A DNA stretch of 64,000 nucleotides, taken from Granulosicoccus sp947495035. GTDB lineage: Bacteria > Pseudomonadota > Gammaproteobacteria > Granulosicoccales > Granulosicoccaceae. Below the pieces are notes generated by a model. That model had not been told where the DNA came from. It ran no database searches and worked only from the letters and a program-made list of their open reading frames with translations. The DNA is taken from NCBI RefSeq assembly GCF_050589605.1, contig NZ_JBNGOO010000009.1; one strand, 5' to 3'. Positions 52,111-60,847 of this stretch are shown one piece after another (position 1 is the first letter of the stretch; every line of letters starts with the position of its first letter). The translations under genes were made by a program, and so were the position numbers.

Positions 52111-54116
52111 GTCTCAAACTCCATGATGATGTCATCCACCATCAGACTATCACCTGCGGCAACTGGAATTCTCGACACCACACCGGACTTTTCCGCCTGC
52201 AGCACGTTCTCCATCTTCATTGCTTCGACAATCGCCAGTGGCTGACCGGGTTCGACCGGATCACCTTCCTTGACCATCAGTGTCGTGACCAGGCCCGGCA
52301 TGGGGCAAAGCAGGAACTTCGACAGGTCGGCCGCTGCCTTGATCGGCATCAGCGCCGCCAGTTCCGCCTTGCGCGGACTGAGCACCTGTGCCTTGACCAG
52401 ATAACCACCGTGTTCCAACCCCAGCGCTGCCACCCGAGGCCATAGCTTGAAATCATGTTCCCTGCCGTCGATACGAATCGTGGCAATCGTCTGGCCTGCG
52501 GTCCAATCGGTGGAGGCTGTCGTGGCCTTGCCCGTTTCATCCTGCAACACCAGACCATCATCGCTGTTTGTCACCTGCAGTCGGGTTTGTGATTGCCCGA
52601 TGATGACCACGACATCGCGCGATGCACTGGCCGGTTTTCCGCACAGTACGGCAGAATCACGGTTGATTGCAGGCGAGCGTGACGATGCGTGCTCGATCAC
52701 CGCGGCGGCTACCGCGAACAGCGCCATGGTCTCGGCTGGCGGATCCGTATCATGGAAACCATCCGGATATTCCTCGTCAATGAATGCCGTGCTGAGATCA
52801 CCGGTGCGAAAACGTGGGTGTTTCATGATCGAGGACAGAAACTGCAGGTTGTTGCCCACACCGGCCAGATCGAACTGGCCAAGGGCTCGGGACATGTCAT
52901 CGATGGCGGCTTCCCTCGTGGTCGACCAGGTGCAGAGCTTGGCAATCATCGGGTCGTAATACATCGAGATCTCGCCCCCTTCCTCGACACCGGTATCGTT
53001 GCGCACGACATGCTCGGCTGTCGTCAGGGTCTGTGGTGGACGATAACGTGCCAACCGGCCAATGGAGGGCAGAAAGTTGCGTTTCGGATCTTCGGCATAA
53101 AGACGACTCTCGATGGCCCAGCCGGTCAATTTGACATCATCCTGTGCCATGCTCAGCTTCTCGCCGGCCGCCACGCGAATCATCTGTTCAACCAGATCAA
53201 CGCCGGTAATCAGTTCGGTAACCGGATGCTCGACCTGCAAGCGCGTGTTCATCTCCAGAAAATAGAATTGCTTCTGACTGTCGACGATGAATTCAACGGT
53301 CCCTGCGCTGACATACTCCACGGCACGGGCCAGCGCGACCGCCTGCTCGCCCATGGCACGACGGGTGGCCTCGTCGAGAAATGGTGAAGGCGCCTCTTCC
53401 ACCACCTTCTGGTTGCGTCGCTGAATGGAGCATTCGCGCTCACCAAGGTAGATGCAGTTGCCGTGGCTGTCTGCCATCACCTGTATTTCGATGTGCCGGG
53501 GTTGCGTGATGAATTTTTCGACGAAGATCCTGTCATCACCAAATGACGACTTTGCTTCCGAGCGCGACCGCTCGAAGCCTTCCCTTGCTTCGTCATCATT
53601 CCAGGCAATCCGCATTCCCTTGCCACCACCACCGGCGCTGGCCTTGATCATGACCGGGTAGCCGATATCCGAGGAGATTCGCACGCACTGATCAGCATCA
53701 TCGATGATGCCCATGAATCCCGGCACGGTATTGACACCGGCCTCCGCCGAGAGCTTCTTCGAGGTGATCTTGTCTCCCATGCACAGTATGGCGTGGGCAG
53801 ACGGGCCGATGAAGGTAATGCCTTCCTTTGCCAGCCGTTCGGAAAACTCCGCATTTTCCGACAGAAAACCATAGCCGGGATGCACGGCATCGGCGCCGCT
53901 CTGGCGACAGGCATCGATGACCTTGTCGATATCCAGATAACTTTCGGCCGCCGTCTTGCCACCGATGCCAACGGCCGTATCGGCCATTTTCACATGCAGG
54001 GCTTCGGCGTCGACATCCGAATGAATGGCTACCGTGGGAATCCCCATTCGCTTCGCTGTCGCGAAGACACGACAGGCAATTTCGCCACGGTTGGCAACAA
54101 GTATTCTTGAAAACAT
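52107..54116 (-). CDS. pccA: Propionyl-CoA carboxylase alpha subunit (biotin carboxylase and biotin carrier)
   Basis: A 669-aa subunit: biotin carboxylase/ATP-grasp domain (MFSRILVANRGEIACRVF at the start, the glycine-rich loop KASAGGGGKGMRI), a linker (BT) domain, and a C-terminal biotinyl domain with EAMKMEN, where Lys634 carries biotin. The ATG at 54116 begins the family's usual start; a GTG at 54131 is the alternative. Acetyl- and methylcrotonyl-CoA carboxylases are similar; the mutase and the PccB gene beside it favour propionyl-CoA. Confidence 0.94.
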   Translation of the reverse strand: MFSRILVANRGEIACRVFATAKRMGIPTVAIHSDVDAEALHVKMADTAVGIGGKTAAESYLDIDKVIDACRQSGADAVHPGYGFLSENAEFSERLAKEGITFIGPSAHAILCMGDKITSKKLSAEAGVNTVPGFMGIIDDADQCVRISSDIGYPVMIKASAGGGGKGMRIAWNDDEAREGFERSRSEAKSSFGDDRIFVEKFITQPRHIEIQVMADSHGNCIYLGERECSIQRRNQKVVEEAPSPFLDEATRRAMGEQAVALARAVEYVSAGTVEFIVDSQKQFYFLEMNTRLQVEHPVTELITGVDLVEQMIRVAAGEKLSMAQDDVKLTGWAIESRLYAEDPKRNFLPSIGRLARYRPPQTLTTAEHVVRNDTGVEEGGEISMYYDPMIAKLCTWSTTREAAIDDMSRALGQFDLAGVGNNLQFLSSIMKHPRFRTGDLSTAFIDEEYPDGFHDTDPPAETMALFAVAAAVIEHASSRSPAINRDSAVLCGKPASASRDVVVIIGQSQTRLQVTNSDDGLVLQDETGKATTASTDWTAGQTIATIRIDGREHDFKLWPRVAALGLEHGGYLVKAQVLSPRKAELAALMPIKAAADLSKFLLCPMPGLVTTLMVKEGDPVEPGQPLAIVEAMKMENVLQAEKSGVVSRIPVAAGDSLMVDDIIMEFET

Positions 54117-54127
54117 GTGCTTCTGCC

Positions 54128-55660
54128 TCACAGTGGAATGTTGTCGTGTTTTCTGTCAGGACGTACGGTCGATTTGTTCTTCAATAATTCGAACGCCCGG
54201 CCCACCCGGCGCCGCGTCGAATGCGGCTGAATCACTTCATCGATGAAACCGCGTTGCGCAGCGATGAAGGGATTGGCAAACCGTTCTTCATAGTCGAGCG
54301 TGCGCTTTGCAATCTTCTCGGGATCACCCAACTCGCTGCGGTACAGAATCTCCGCCGCCCCCTTGGCCCCCATGACCGCAATCTCGGCAGTCGGCCAGGC
54401 ATAATTCACATCGGCACGGATGTGCTTGGACGCCATGACGTCATAGGCGCCGCCGTAGGCCTTTCTCAGGATGACGGTCACCTTCGGCACTGTGGCTTCG
54501 GCATAGGCAAACAACAGCTTGGCACCGTGCTTGATGATGCCACCGTATTCCTGAGCGGTTCCCGGCAGAAAACCCGGCACATCGACCAGTGTCAACAGGG
54601 GGATATTGAAGGCGTCGCAGAATCGGACAAATCGCGCGGCCTTGCGAGCACTCTGGATATCGAGACAGCCCGCCAGCACCATCGGCTGATTGGCCACCAC
54701 ACCGATGCTCTCGCCATTGATGCGAATGAATCCGCACAGAATATTACCGGCATGATCAGCCTGGATCTCGAAGAAATTGCCTTCGTCGGCAATACTGCGC
54801 ACGGCCTCTTTCATGTCATAGGCCTTGCTTGAGTCATCCGGAACCAGGGTATCGAGCGCCGGCTCCAGTCGATCAAACGGATCAGTGGTCTCGACGACGG
54901 GCGCGGCGGTGCGACTGGACTGAGGCAGGAAATCGTACAGGCGCCGTATCTCGAGCAGGGTATCGACATCATTGTCGAATGCGCCATCTGCCACTGACGA
55001 GGTCTTGGTATGCGTACCGGCGCCACCCAGTTCCTCGGCCGTCACCACCTCATTGGTCACGGTCTTCACGACGTCAGGACCGGTGACGAACATGTGGCTG
55101 GTGTCCCTGACCATGAAGATGAAGTCGGTCATGGCCGGTGAGTACACCGCGCCTCCCGCGCAGGGGCCCATGATGACCGAGATCTGCGGGATGACTCCCG
55201 AGGCCTGTACATTGCGGTAGAACACTTCGGCGTAGCCTCCCAGAGACGCCACGCCTTCCTGGATTCGAGCGCCACCCGAATCATTGAGCCCGATCACGGG
55301 CACACCGTTCTGTACGGCCAGATCCATGACCTTGCAGATCTTCTCCGCATGGGTTTCCGACAGCGAACCGCCGAATACGGTGAAGTCCTGCGAAAAGACA
55401 TAGACGGGTCGACCATTGATCGTGCCCCAGCCCGTGACAACACCATCACCCGGCGGTCGGTCATCGGCCATGCCGAAATCCGTGCAACGATGCGTCTTGT
55501 ACATGTCGTATTCTTCGAACGACTCGTCATCAAGCAGAACATCGATGCGTTCGCGCGCTGTCAGCTTGCCCTTGGCATGTTGCTTGTCGATCCGCGCCTG
55601 CCCACCACCGAGACGAGCCTTCGCTCGCCGATTCTCCAACTCCTGCGTGATGGCATTCAT
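54128..55660 (-). CDS. pccB: Propionyl-CoA carboxylase beta subunit (carboxyltransferase)
   Basis: A 510-aa carboxyltransferase with the two crotonase-like halves of PccB. Signatures include GDGVVTGWGTINGRPVYVFSQDFTVFGGSLSE, GGARIQEG, the acyl-CoA-side MGPCAGGAVYSPA and the biotin-side MGAKGAAEIL. It is the first gene of the operon pccB-pccA-mutase, with GGAG ahead of its start, divergent from a ScfR-type regulator. Confidence 0.95.
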   Translation of the reverse strand: MNAITQELENRRAKARLGGGQARIDKQHAKGKLTARERIDVLLDDESFEEYDMYKTHRCTDFGMADDRPPGDGVVTGWGTINGRPVYVFSQDFTVFGGSLSETHAEKICKVMDLAVQNGVPVIGLNDSGGARIQEGVASLGGYAEVFYRNVQASGVIPQISVIMGPCAGGAVYSPAMTDFIFMVRDTSHMFVTGPDVVKTVTNEVVTAEELGGAGTHTKTSSVADGAFDNDVDTLLEIRRLYDFLPQSSRTAAPVVETTDPFDRLEPALDTLVPDDSSKAYDMKEAVRSIADEGNFFEIQADHAGNILCGFIRINGESIGVVANQPMVLAGCLDIQSARKAARFVRFCDAFNIPLLTLVDVPGFLPGTAQEYGGIIKHGAKLLFAYAEATVPKVTVILRKAYGGAYDVMASKHIRADVNYAWPTAEIAVMGAKGAAEILYRSELGDPEKIAKRTLDYEERFANPFIAAQRGFIDEVIQPHSTRRRVGRAFELLKNKSTVRPDRKHDNIPL

Positions 55661-55743
55661 GGTTGCTACTCCTCATTGGTATCTGACAACCATTGCAATT
55701 TTCGAGTCTCATGGCAACTGTATTAAGGCGTCCCGTTGTGAAT

Positions 55744-55781
55744 ATTGCAAAACACAGTTTACAAATAGTAAACTTGCGAAA
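55744..55781. promoter_or_regulatory. Candidate ScfR/PccR operator cluster
   Basis: ATTGCAAA (55744-55751), TTTACAAA (55758-55765) and TTGCGAAA (55774-55781) sit in a row in the 120-bp divergent gap, the last one touching the regulator's ATG. They resemble the TTTGCAAA half-sites described for PccR of Rhodobacter sphaeroides, though the spacing here differs. A further ATTGCAAT is at 55692-55699. A TTGCAA/TTAATA pair spaced by 18 bp on the minus strand could be the pccB promoter. Confidence 0.5.
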
Positions 55782-57199
55782 TGCGAGGACACAAACTCTT
55801 CATTGGTGAAAAACTGCGTGCGCTGCGTGAAGAGCACCGCCTGACGCAAGCGCGTTTTGCCGAGCGGCTGGGCATTTCCACCAGCTATCTGAACCAGCTG
55901 GAAAACAACCAGCGGCACGCCACCGCCACGGTACTGCTGGGTCTGGCCGAGCATTTCTCCGTCGATATTGCCAGCCTCTCCAGACAGGACAGTGATCGCC
56001 TGCTGGCAACTCTGACCGAAGTCTTCGCCGACCCGCTGCTGAAGGACAGGAGCCCCTCAAGCCGGGAACTGCGTCTTGCCAGTCAGAACTCGCCGGCTGT
56101 GGCCATGGCGCTGGTTTCCATGCATCAGGCACTGCGACGCGCGCATGACCAACTTGCCGAACTGGATGACACCATCACCCGAGCGGGCGTCATCGTGCAG
56201 GCGACGTCCTATGAGCAGGTGCGCGATTACTTTCACTTCAACGATAACTATATTCACGAGCTGGACCTGGCCGCGGAGAGCCTGTCCGAGCAGCTCTTCG
56301 ATGCCAGCGCCAGCGATCGCGACCAATTGCTCATGGAACACTTGCGACGTCAACACAAGGTCAGCATCGGCATTGATCTGGCAGATAACGAGACCATTCG
56401 TACCTATGACCCCGAGACTCGACAACTGCATTTGAACAGGCGTCATCCGGCATCTACCCGCGCCTTTCAGATGGCCCACCAGATAGCCCTGCTGGAACAG
56501 GCAGACACGATGAACGACATCATCGCAAAGGCCGGGTTCGGCAATGCCGAAGCCGACAAGGTCTGCCGAATCGGCCTGGCCAACTATTTTGCCGGCGCGC
56601 TGTTGATGCCCTATACCCGCTTCCAGAAATCGGCTCGCGAGCTGCGCCACGACCTGGTTGACATGGCAGATCGCTTCCAGACCAGCCTCGAACAGGTCTC
56701 GCACCGCTTGAGTACACTGCAGCGACCAGGCCTGCCAGGTGTACCGATCTTCTTCGCACGGCTTGATCGCGCAGGAAACATCACCAAACGCCACAGTGCC
56801 ACACGATTGCAATTTGCCCGCTTCGGTTCCGCCTGCCCCTTGTGGAATGCCCACCGGGCGTTCGAATCTCCGGGCCGGATCATTCGCCAGCTTGCCGAGA
56901 CACCCGATGGTGTGCAATATCTCTGTCTGGCCTGCACCGTGGACAAACCCACCGGCGGTTTCAAGGATCCGACCCAGCAGTACGCATTGGCACTGGGTTG
57001 CGAATACCGTTTCAAGGATGAGTTCGTGTACAGCGACAATTTCGCCGGCCAACCCCTGGAGAATTTCGAGCCTATCGGCATATCCTGCCGAATCTGCGAG
57101 CGGGAGCACTGTGTGCAACGCGCCTTGCCACCGCTGAAGCGGGCGTTGACCATCGATCAGAACAGTCGCGAATTGATGCCCTATTCGCTGGAGGACTGA
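55781..57199 (+). CDS. ScfR/PccR-type short-chain fatty acyl-CoA regulator
   Basis: A 472-aa regulator with an N-terminal XRE helix-turn-helix (residues about 8-65: LRALREEHRLTQARFAERLGISTSYLNQLEN), a central ImmA/IrrE-like segment (RAFQMAHQIALLEQAD) and the C-terminal ScfR domain with the cysteine cluster ISCRICEREHCVQRALPPL. Members regulate propionyl-CoA or acetate genes in response to acyl-CoA. It is divergent from pccB, so it almost certainly controls that operon. Its 3' end overlaps the convergent MgtC gene by 19 bp. Confidence 0.92.
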   Translation: MRGHKLFIGEKLRALREEHRLTQARFAERLGISTSYLNQLENNQRHATATVLLGLAEHFSVDIASLSRQDSDRLLATLTEVFADPLLKDRSPSSRELRLASQNSPAVAMALVSMHQALRRAHDQLAELDDTITRAGVIVQATSYEQVRDYFHFNDNYIHELDLAAESLSEQLFDASASDRDQLLMEHLRRQHKVSIGIDLADNETIRTYDPETRQLHLNRRHPASTRAFQMAHQIALLEQADTMNDIIAKAGFGNAEADKVCRIGLANYFAGALLMPYTRFQKSARELRHDLVDMADRFQTSLEQVSHRLSTLQRPGLPGVPIFFARLDRAGNITKRHSATRLQFARFGSACPLWNAHRAFESPGRIIRQLAETPDGVQYLCLACTVDKPTGGFKDPTQQYALALGCEYRFKDEFVYSDNFAGQPLENFEPIGISCRICEREHCVQRALPPLKRALTIDQNSRELMPYSLED

Positions 57200-57705
57200 G
57201 AACCTGTTACCGACTTCCCGGCCAGCTCCTTCGATCCGCAGGCGACCTCCACGTGCCGCAGCAAACCGATGACGATGATCCCGGCAACGCAGGCAATCAG
57301 TGCAATGGACCAGTACCCGAGTCCGCAGGCAAGTCCGATGCTCGCTGCCAGCCACATGCCGGCGCCTGTGGTCAGCCCCTTCACATTGCCCTTGGTATAG
57401 ACGACAATGCCGGCAGCCAGAAATGCAACTCCGCCCGTCACCGCCTCGACCAGACGCAGAGGGTCAAGCCTGAGCGCGCCATAATCGCCCTGCGCCAGCA
57501 GCATCAGCTCGATGGTTATGACCGCAAAGACCGCTGCTGCCGTACCGATGAGCATATGAGTCCTGAGTCCAGCCGTATCCTTGCGTATTTCTCGCTCCAG
57601 GCCGATCACGCCACTGAACAAGGCTGCTCCCGCAACCCGCACGGCAATGACCAGCATCGGCAAACCCTGATCCGTACCAAATTCTGAAAGAAGAGTCTCC
57701 AGCAT
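57181..57705 (-). CDS. MgtC/SapB-family membrane protein
   Basis: A 174-aa protein with about five helices. The N-terminal half shows the MgtC signature RVAGAALFSGVIGLEREIRKDTAGLRTHMLIGTAAAVF and later GLTTGAGMWLAASIGLACGLG. MgtC proteins are linked to survival in low magnesium and to modulation of the F1Fo ATPase. It is an isolated gene converging on the ScfR gene. A 7-bp repeat array lies 29 bp upstream of its start. Confidence 0.92.
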   Translation of the reverse strand: MLETLLSEFGTDQGLPMLVIAVRVAGAALFSGVIGLEREIRKDTAGLRTHMLIGTAAAVFAVITIELMLLAQGDYGALRLDPLRLVEAVTGGVAFLAAGIVVYTKGNVKGLTTGAGMWLAASIGLACGLGYWSIALIACVAGIIVIGLLRHVEVACGSKELAGKSVTGSQSSSE

Positions 57706-57734
57706 CTTCGCTCACCGTCATCCGGGTGGAATCT

Positions 57735-57776
57735 CACGCCACACGCCACACGCCACACGCCACACGCCACACGCAA
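57735..57776. repeat. 7-bp tandem array upstream of the MgtC-family gene
   Basis: Five perfect copies of CACGCCA and one imperfect CACGCAA are placed head to tail in the 209-bp divergent gap between the mgtC-like and cupin genes. A separate 13-bp direct repeat, TTCAACGG(C/T)AATG, follows at 57797-57809 and 57811-57823. Confidence 0.9.
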
Positions 57777-57914
57777 GTCTTTGTCAAACGATAGACTTCA
57801 ACGGCAATGGTTCAACGGTAATGCAATATTTTCACGCCCCTTTCATTCAGGAACAGGCCGATCCCATACAATGGATGCTGCATTTCAATCACCAGCCACC
57901 CGAGAGAAACAACC

Positions 57915-58277
57915 ATGCCGGATACCCAGGTAGTCTCCTTCTCCAACCCACCCGCCTCCAGTTCCAGCCGACGACTGGCTGACTTGCCGGACAGGGTGGT
58001 CGATGGCGACCCGCATCATGAAACGCAGATACAGTTCGAGAGTGAAGACAAGTCCCTGCTGGCGGGCAGCTGGACCAGCACACCCGGTAAATGGCATGCT
58101 TTCACCGACAGAGACGAATTCTGCTACATCATCTACGGCCATTGCCGCCTCATCAGCGAAAACGGTGAATCGAACACCTACAAGACCGGTGATGCCTTCC
58201 TGATCCCCAATGGCTTCCGGGGCTACTGGGAAGTCATCGAGGAGACACGCAAGCACTTTGTCATCAGACAGTACTGA
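57915..58277 (+). CDS. Small cupin-domain protein
   Basis: A 120-aa single-cupin protein of the DUF861-like group: SWTSTPGKWHAFTDRDEFCYIIYGHCRL is the first cupin motif and YKTGDAFLIPNGFRGYWEV the second. Such proteins often stand next to amine or amino-acid utilisation genes, but the function is not known. It ends one base before the convergent universal stress gene's stop. Confidence 0.85.
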   Translation: MPDTQVVSFSNPPASSSSRRLADLPDRVVDGDPHHETQIQFESEDKSLLAGSWTSTPGKWHAFTDRDEFCYIIYGHCRLISENGESNTYKTGDAFLIPNGFRGYWEVIEETRKHFVIRQY

Positions 58278-58775
58278 TCAGTCCCTGTCAGAACGATAAG
58301 GTACGACCAGCGTCGGGATGGTTGCCCGGCGCAGGACGCGCTTGGCGGTGGACCCCAGAAACGTCTGGGAAAAACCGTGACTGTGCGCACCCAGTACGAT
58401 CAGATCGGAATCAAGCTCTTTCGCACGGCGCAAGATCACTTCCGCCGGATGCCCTTCCACCACTTCGACTTCATCAACCTGCTGCCTTATCGACTGCGAG
58501 TCTTCCGGCAAGGCCGACCAGAATCGTTCCTGTCTGTCTGCCAGCTCCTGTTCGATCGCCTGCTTGCGTGTCTGTAACGCCGACTCACGGGCCTTTTCAT
58601 CCTGAATGAACAACCTCAGGGTAATGCGTGCGTCCTCACTCATGGGCTCTGCAACATGCAGGATATGCATGCGCGCCTCGGTGGCCCTGGCCAGGCCGAT
58701 CGCCTGGTGCAAGGCATAGGTGGAATTGACAGACAGATCTGTCGTGAACAGCATTCGGGATATCGTGGAACTCAT
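58278..58775 (-). CDS. Universal stress protein linked to a TRAP transporter
   Basis: A 165-aa UspA-domain protein. The start of the fold reads RMLFTTDLSVNSTYALHQAI and the nucleotide-binding loop is LGAHSHGFSQTFLGSTAKRVLR (the G-x2-G-x9-G-S/T pattern). The ATG at 58775 lies 11 nt after AGGAGG; an ATG at 58784 would be only 2 nt from it. It follows the TRAP genes by 23 bp. The same order exists in the Halomonas ectoine system teaABCD, where the Usp TeaD binds ATP and tunes transport. Confidence 0.9.
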   Translation of the reverse strand: MSSTISRMLFTTDLSVNSTYALHQAIGLARATEARMHILHVAEPMSEDARITLRLFIQDEKARESALQTRKQAIEQELADRQERFWSALPEDSQSIRQQVDEVEVVEGHPAEVILRRAKELDSDLIVLGAHSHGFSQTFLGSTAKRVLRRATIPTLVVPYRSDRD

Positions 58776-58798
58776 GATGCTCATCGCCTCCTGAAGGC

Positions 58799-60139
58799 TC
58801 AATAGCCGAAGTACCGCGGCAACCACAGCGATATCTGCGGGAAGAACGCGATGATGAAGATGGCAGCCGTATTGACCACGGCAAACGGCAAGGCCTTGAG
58901 AGAGATCTCCTCGATGGAGATCTTGGAAATGCCCGAGGCAATGAACAGATTCTCACCCAGTGGCGGTGTCTGAAAACCGATGCCCAGGGTACAGATCATG
59001 ACCACACCAAAGTGTATGGGGTCGATGCCGACGCTGTAGGCTACCGGCAGCATGACCGGCACCAGAATCAGAATGGTCGCCAGTGTCTCCATGAACATGC
59101 CGACAAACAACAGAAACACGATGATCAAGGTCCAGATCACGTAGAGATTGCTGGTGAACGACAACATGCTTTCTGCGATGGTCGCCGGGATCTGGTTCTC
59201 GACCAGCAGCCGGCCAAAGACCGTGGCGGTGAACATGATCAGCAGCACACGCCCTGTCAGCCAGGTGGTGGTTTCCAGGGCGGTGAACAGCTTCTTCCAG
59301 CTCATCTCGCGATAGATGAATGTGCCGACGATCAAGGTATAGAAGATCGCCACGATGGCGGCTTCGGTCGGTGTGAAGAATCCGGAATAGATACCACCGA
59401 GTATGACCACCGGTGCCATCAGCGCCCAGAAGCCGCGATACAGCTCACACCAGATCTGACGTGAGGACCAGCCTTCCGTAGTCCCCTTGTAGCCATGCTT
59501 CTTCGACAGGAAGTAGTTCATCGTCAGCAGGCTGCCTGCTATCAGAAAGGCGGGCAGAAATCCGGCGATGAACAGCTTGGGAATGGACACTGTCTGGAAC
59601 ACACCGAACTTGTCGACAGCCTCTGGAGGCGGCGGCATACCCAGAGCTGCAATACCGAAGATGATCATCGGGATGGAGGGCGGGATGACGATACCCAGCC
59701 CCCCCGAGGACGCCGTGATGGCCGATGCGTAGCCCTTGCTGTAACCGCGATCGATCATGGCAGGAATCATCAGCATGCCTACCGCTGCAGTGGTAGCGGG
59801 CCCGGACCCGGAAATGGCCCCGAAGAAAAGACAGGCCACAACGGCTGCCGCCGACATGCCACCGGTAAACGGGCCGGCAAAACTCTCCGCCACGTTGATC
59901 AATCGCCGGGACAGTCCTGCTGCCTCCATCAGCGCACCAGCGAGTATGAAGGCCGGTAAGGCCATCAGGGGGAACGAGCCTACCGACGTAAAGGCGATCT
60001 GCACGAACTTGATCGGGTTGTCGCCAAGATAGATGAACGAGATCAGCGTGGACACCCCCAGTGCCACGGTGATCGGTGCGCCGATGAACAGCAGTGCCAG
60101 AAAAGATCCGAACAGGATCAGAATGATTTCACTTTCCAT
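58799..60139 (-). CDS. TRAP transporter large membrane subunit (DctM)
   Basis: A 446-aa membrane protein with about twelve helices, typical of DctM: LFIGAPITVALGVSTLISF near the start, GAISGSGPATTAAVG, ASSGGLGIVIPPSIPMIIFG, and FTPTEAAIVA. It drives sodium-coupled uptake with the small subunit. Third gene of the operon dctP-dctQ-dctM. Confidence 0.96.
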   Translation of the reverse strand: MESEIILILFGSFLALLFIGAPITVALGVSTLISFIYLGDNPIKFVQIAFTSVGSFPLMALPAFILAGALMEAAGLSRRLINVAESFAGPFTGGMSAAAVVACLFFGAISGSGPATTAAVGMLMIPAMIDRGYSKGYASAITASSGGLGIVIPPSIPMIIFGIAALGMPPPPEAVDKFGVFQTVSIPKLFIAGFLPAFLIAGSLLTMNYFLSKKHGYKGTTEGWSSRQIWCELYRGFWALMAPVVILGGIYSGFFTPTEAAIVAIFYTLIVGTFIYREMSWKKLFTALETTTWLTGRVLLIMFTATVFGRLLVENQIPATIAESMLSFTSNLYVIWTLIIVFLLFVGMFMETLATILILVPVMLPVAYSVGIDPIHFGVVMICTLGIGFQTPPLGENLFIASGISKISIEEISLKALPFAVVNTAAIFIIAFFPQISLWLPRYFGY

Positions 60140-60166
60140 TGCCGAGTATTCCCGTTTGATTCTTGA

Positions 60167-60706
60167 TCAGCTTTCGCCGCGTTCGATTTCCGATTTCACT
60201 TCATCCAGATCGATGGCATCCGGATCGCGCATGTCCTGCTTGAGAACCAGCTTCTTGTAATTGACCTGCAGAACCCTGAACGTCATCAACGAGAACGCAA
60301 TGGGCAGCACGATATACACCCAGCTCAGATGAAAACCCATGGTCTGTGACGACTGGAACTTGTTCATCTTGTTGAAGATGAAATCGATGGAGAGATAGAT
60401 GAACACGACATTGAACGCAATCCAGAACAGATCCGCAAAGGCCTCGATGTACTTGATGGCGGAAGCCGGCAGAAACTTGAACTGGAATGTCACCCGGTTG
60501 TGGGCTGCCATCTTGGCTGCATAGCTTGCACCGAAAAACACGAACCAGACAAACATGTAGACAGTCAATTCCTCAAGCCACGAAAAAGAGAAATTGAACA
60601 GTGTTCTGACCACCACTTGCAGAAACAGCAGACAGACAAAGGTGGCCAGCAAGGTGCGGCAAAGATAACTTTCCAGGTTGTCGACAAAGCTCCAGAATCT
60701 GTTCAT
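60167..60706 (-). CDS. TRAP transporter small membrane subunit (DctQ)
   Basis: A 179-aa protein with four helices and the DctQ pattern (VVRTLFNFSFSWLEELTVYMFVWFVFFGASYAAK). It lies 27 bp before the large subunit. The C-terminal tail is acidic (DLDEVKSEIERGES). Confidence 0.94.
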   Translation of the reverse strand: MNRFWSFVDNLESYLCRTLLATFVCLLFLQVVVRTLFNFSFSWLEELTVYMFVWFVFFGASYAAKMAAHNRVTFQFKFLPASAIKYIEAFADLFWIAFNVVFIYLSIDFIFNKMNKFQSSQTMGFHLSWVYIVLPIAFSLMTFRVLQVNYKKLVLKQDMRDPDAIDLDEVKSEIERGES

Positions 60707-60799
60707 TACACTCTCTGTCTGTTTCGTGGTTGTATTGTTACTATCGATGTCAGGACTGCTGCCGTCAACCCGTTATCATGGGCAAAACGGATGGGCATT

Positions 60800-60829
60800 C
60801 GAGAGTGCCAGTCTAGACCGGCACTCTCG
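60800..60829 (-). promoter_or_regulatory. Strong stem-loop between dctP and dctQ
   Basis: A near-perfect 30-bp inverted repeat: CGAGAGTGCC with GTC pairs to GAC with GGCACTCTCG, one mismatch, 2-nt loop. It lies 18 bp after the dctP stop and 93 bp before dctQ. Such a hairpin would protect the binding-protein mRNA or stop part of the transcripts, so that binding protein exceeds membrane subunits. Confidence 0.65.
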
Positions 60830-60847
60830 ATGACCGCCAGACAGACC

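Noticed and set aside
56057..57355. 432-codon frame opposite the ScfR regulator
   Set aside because: Antisense of a well-supported regulator gene and overlapping mgtC; no recognisable domain.
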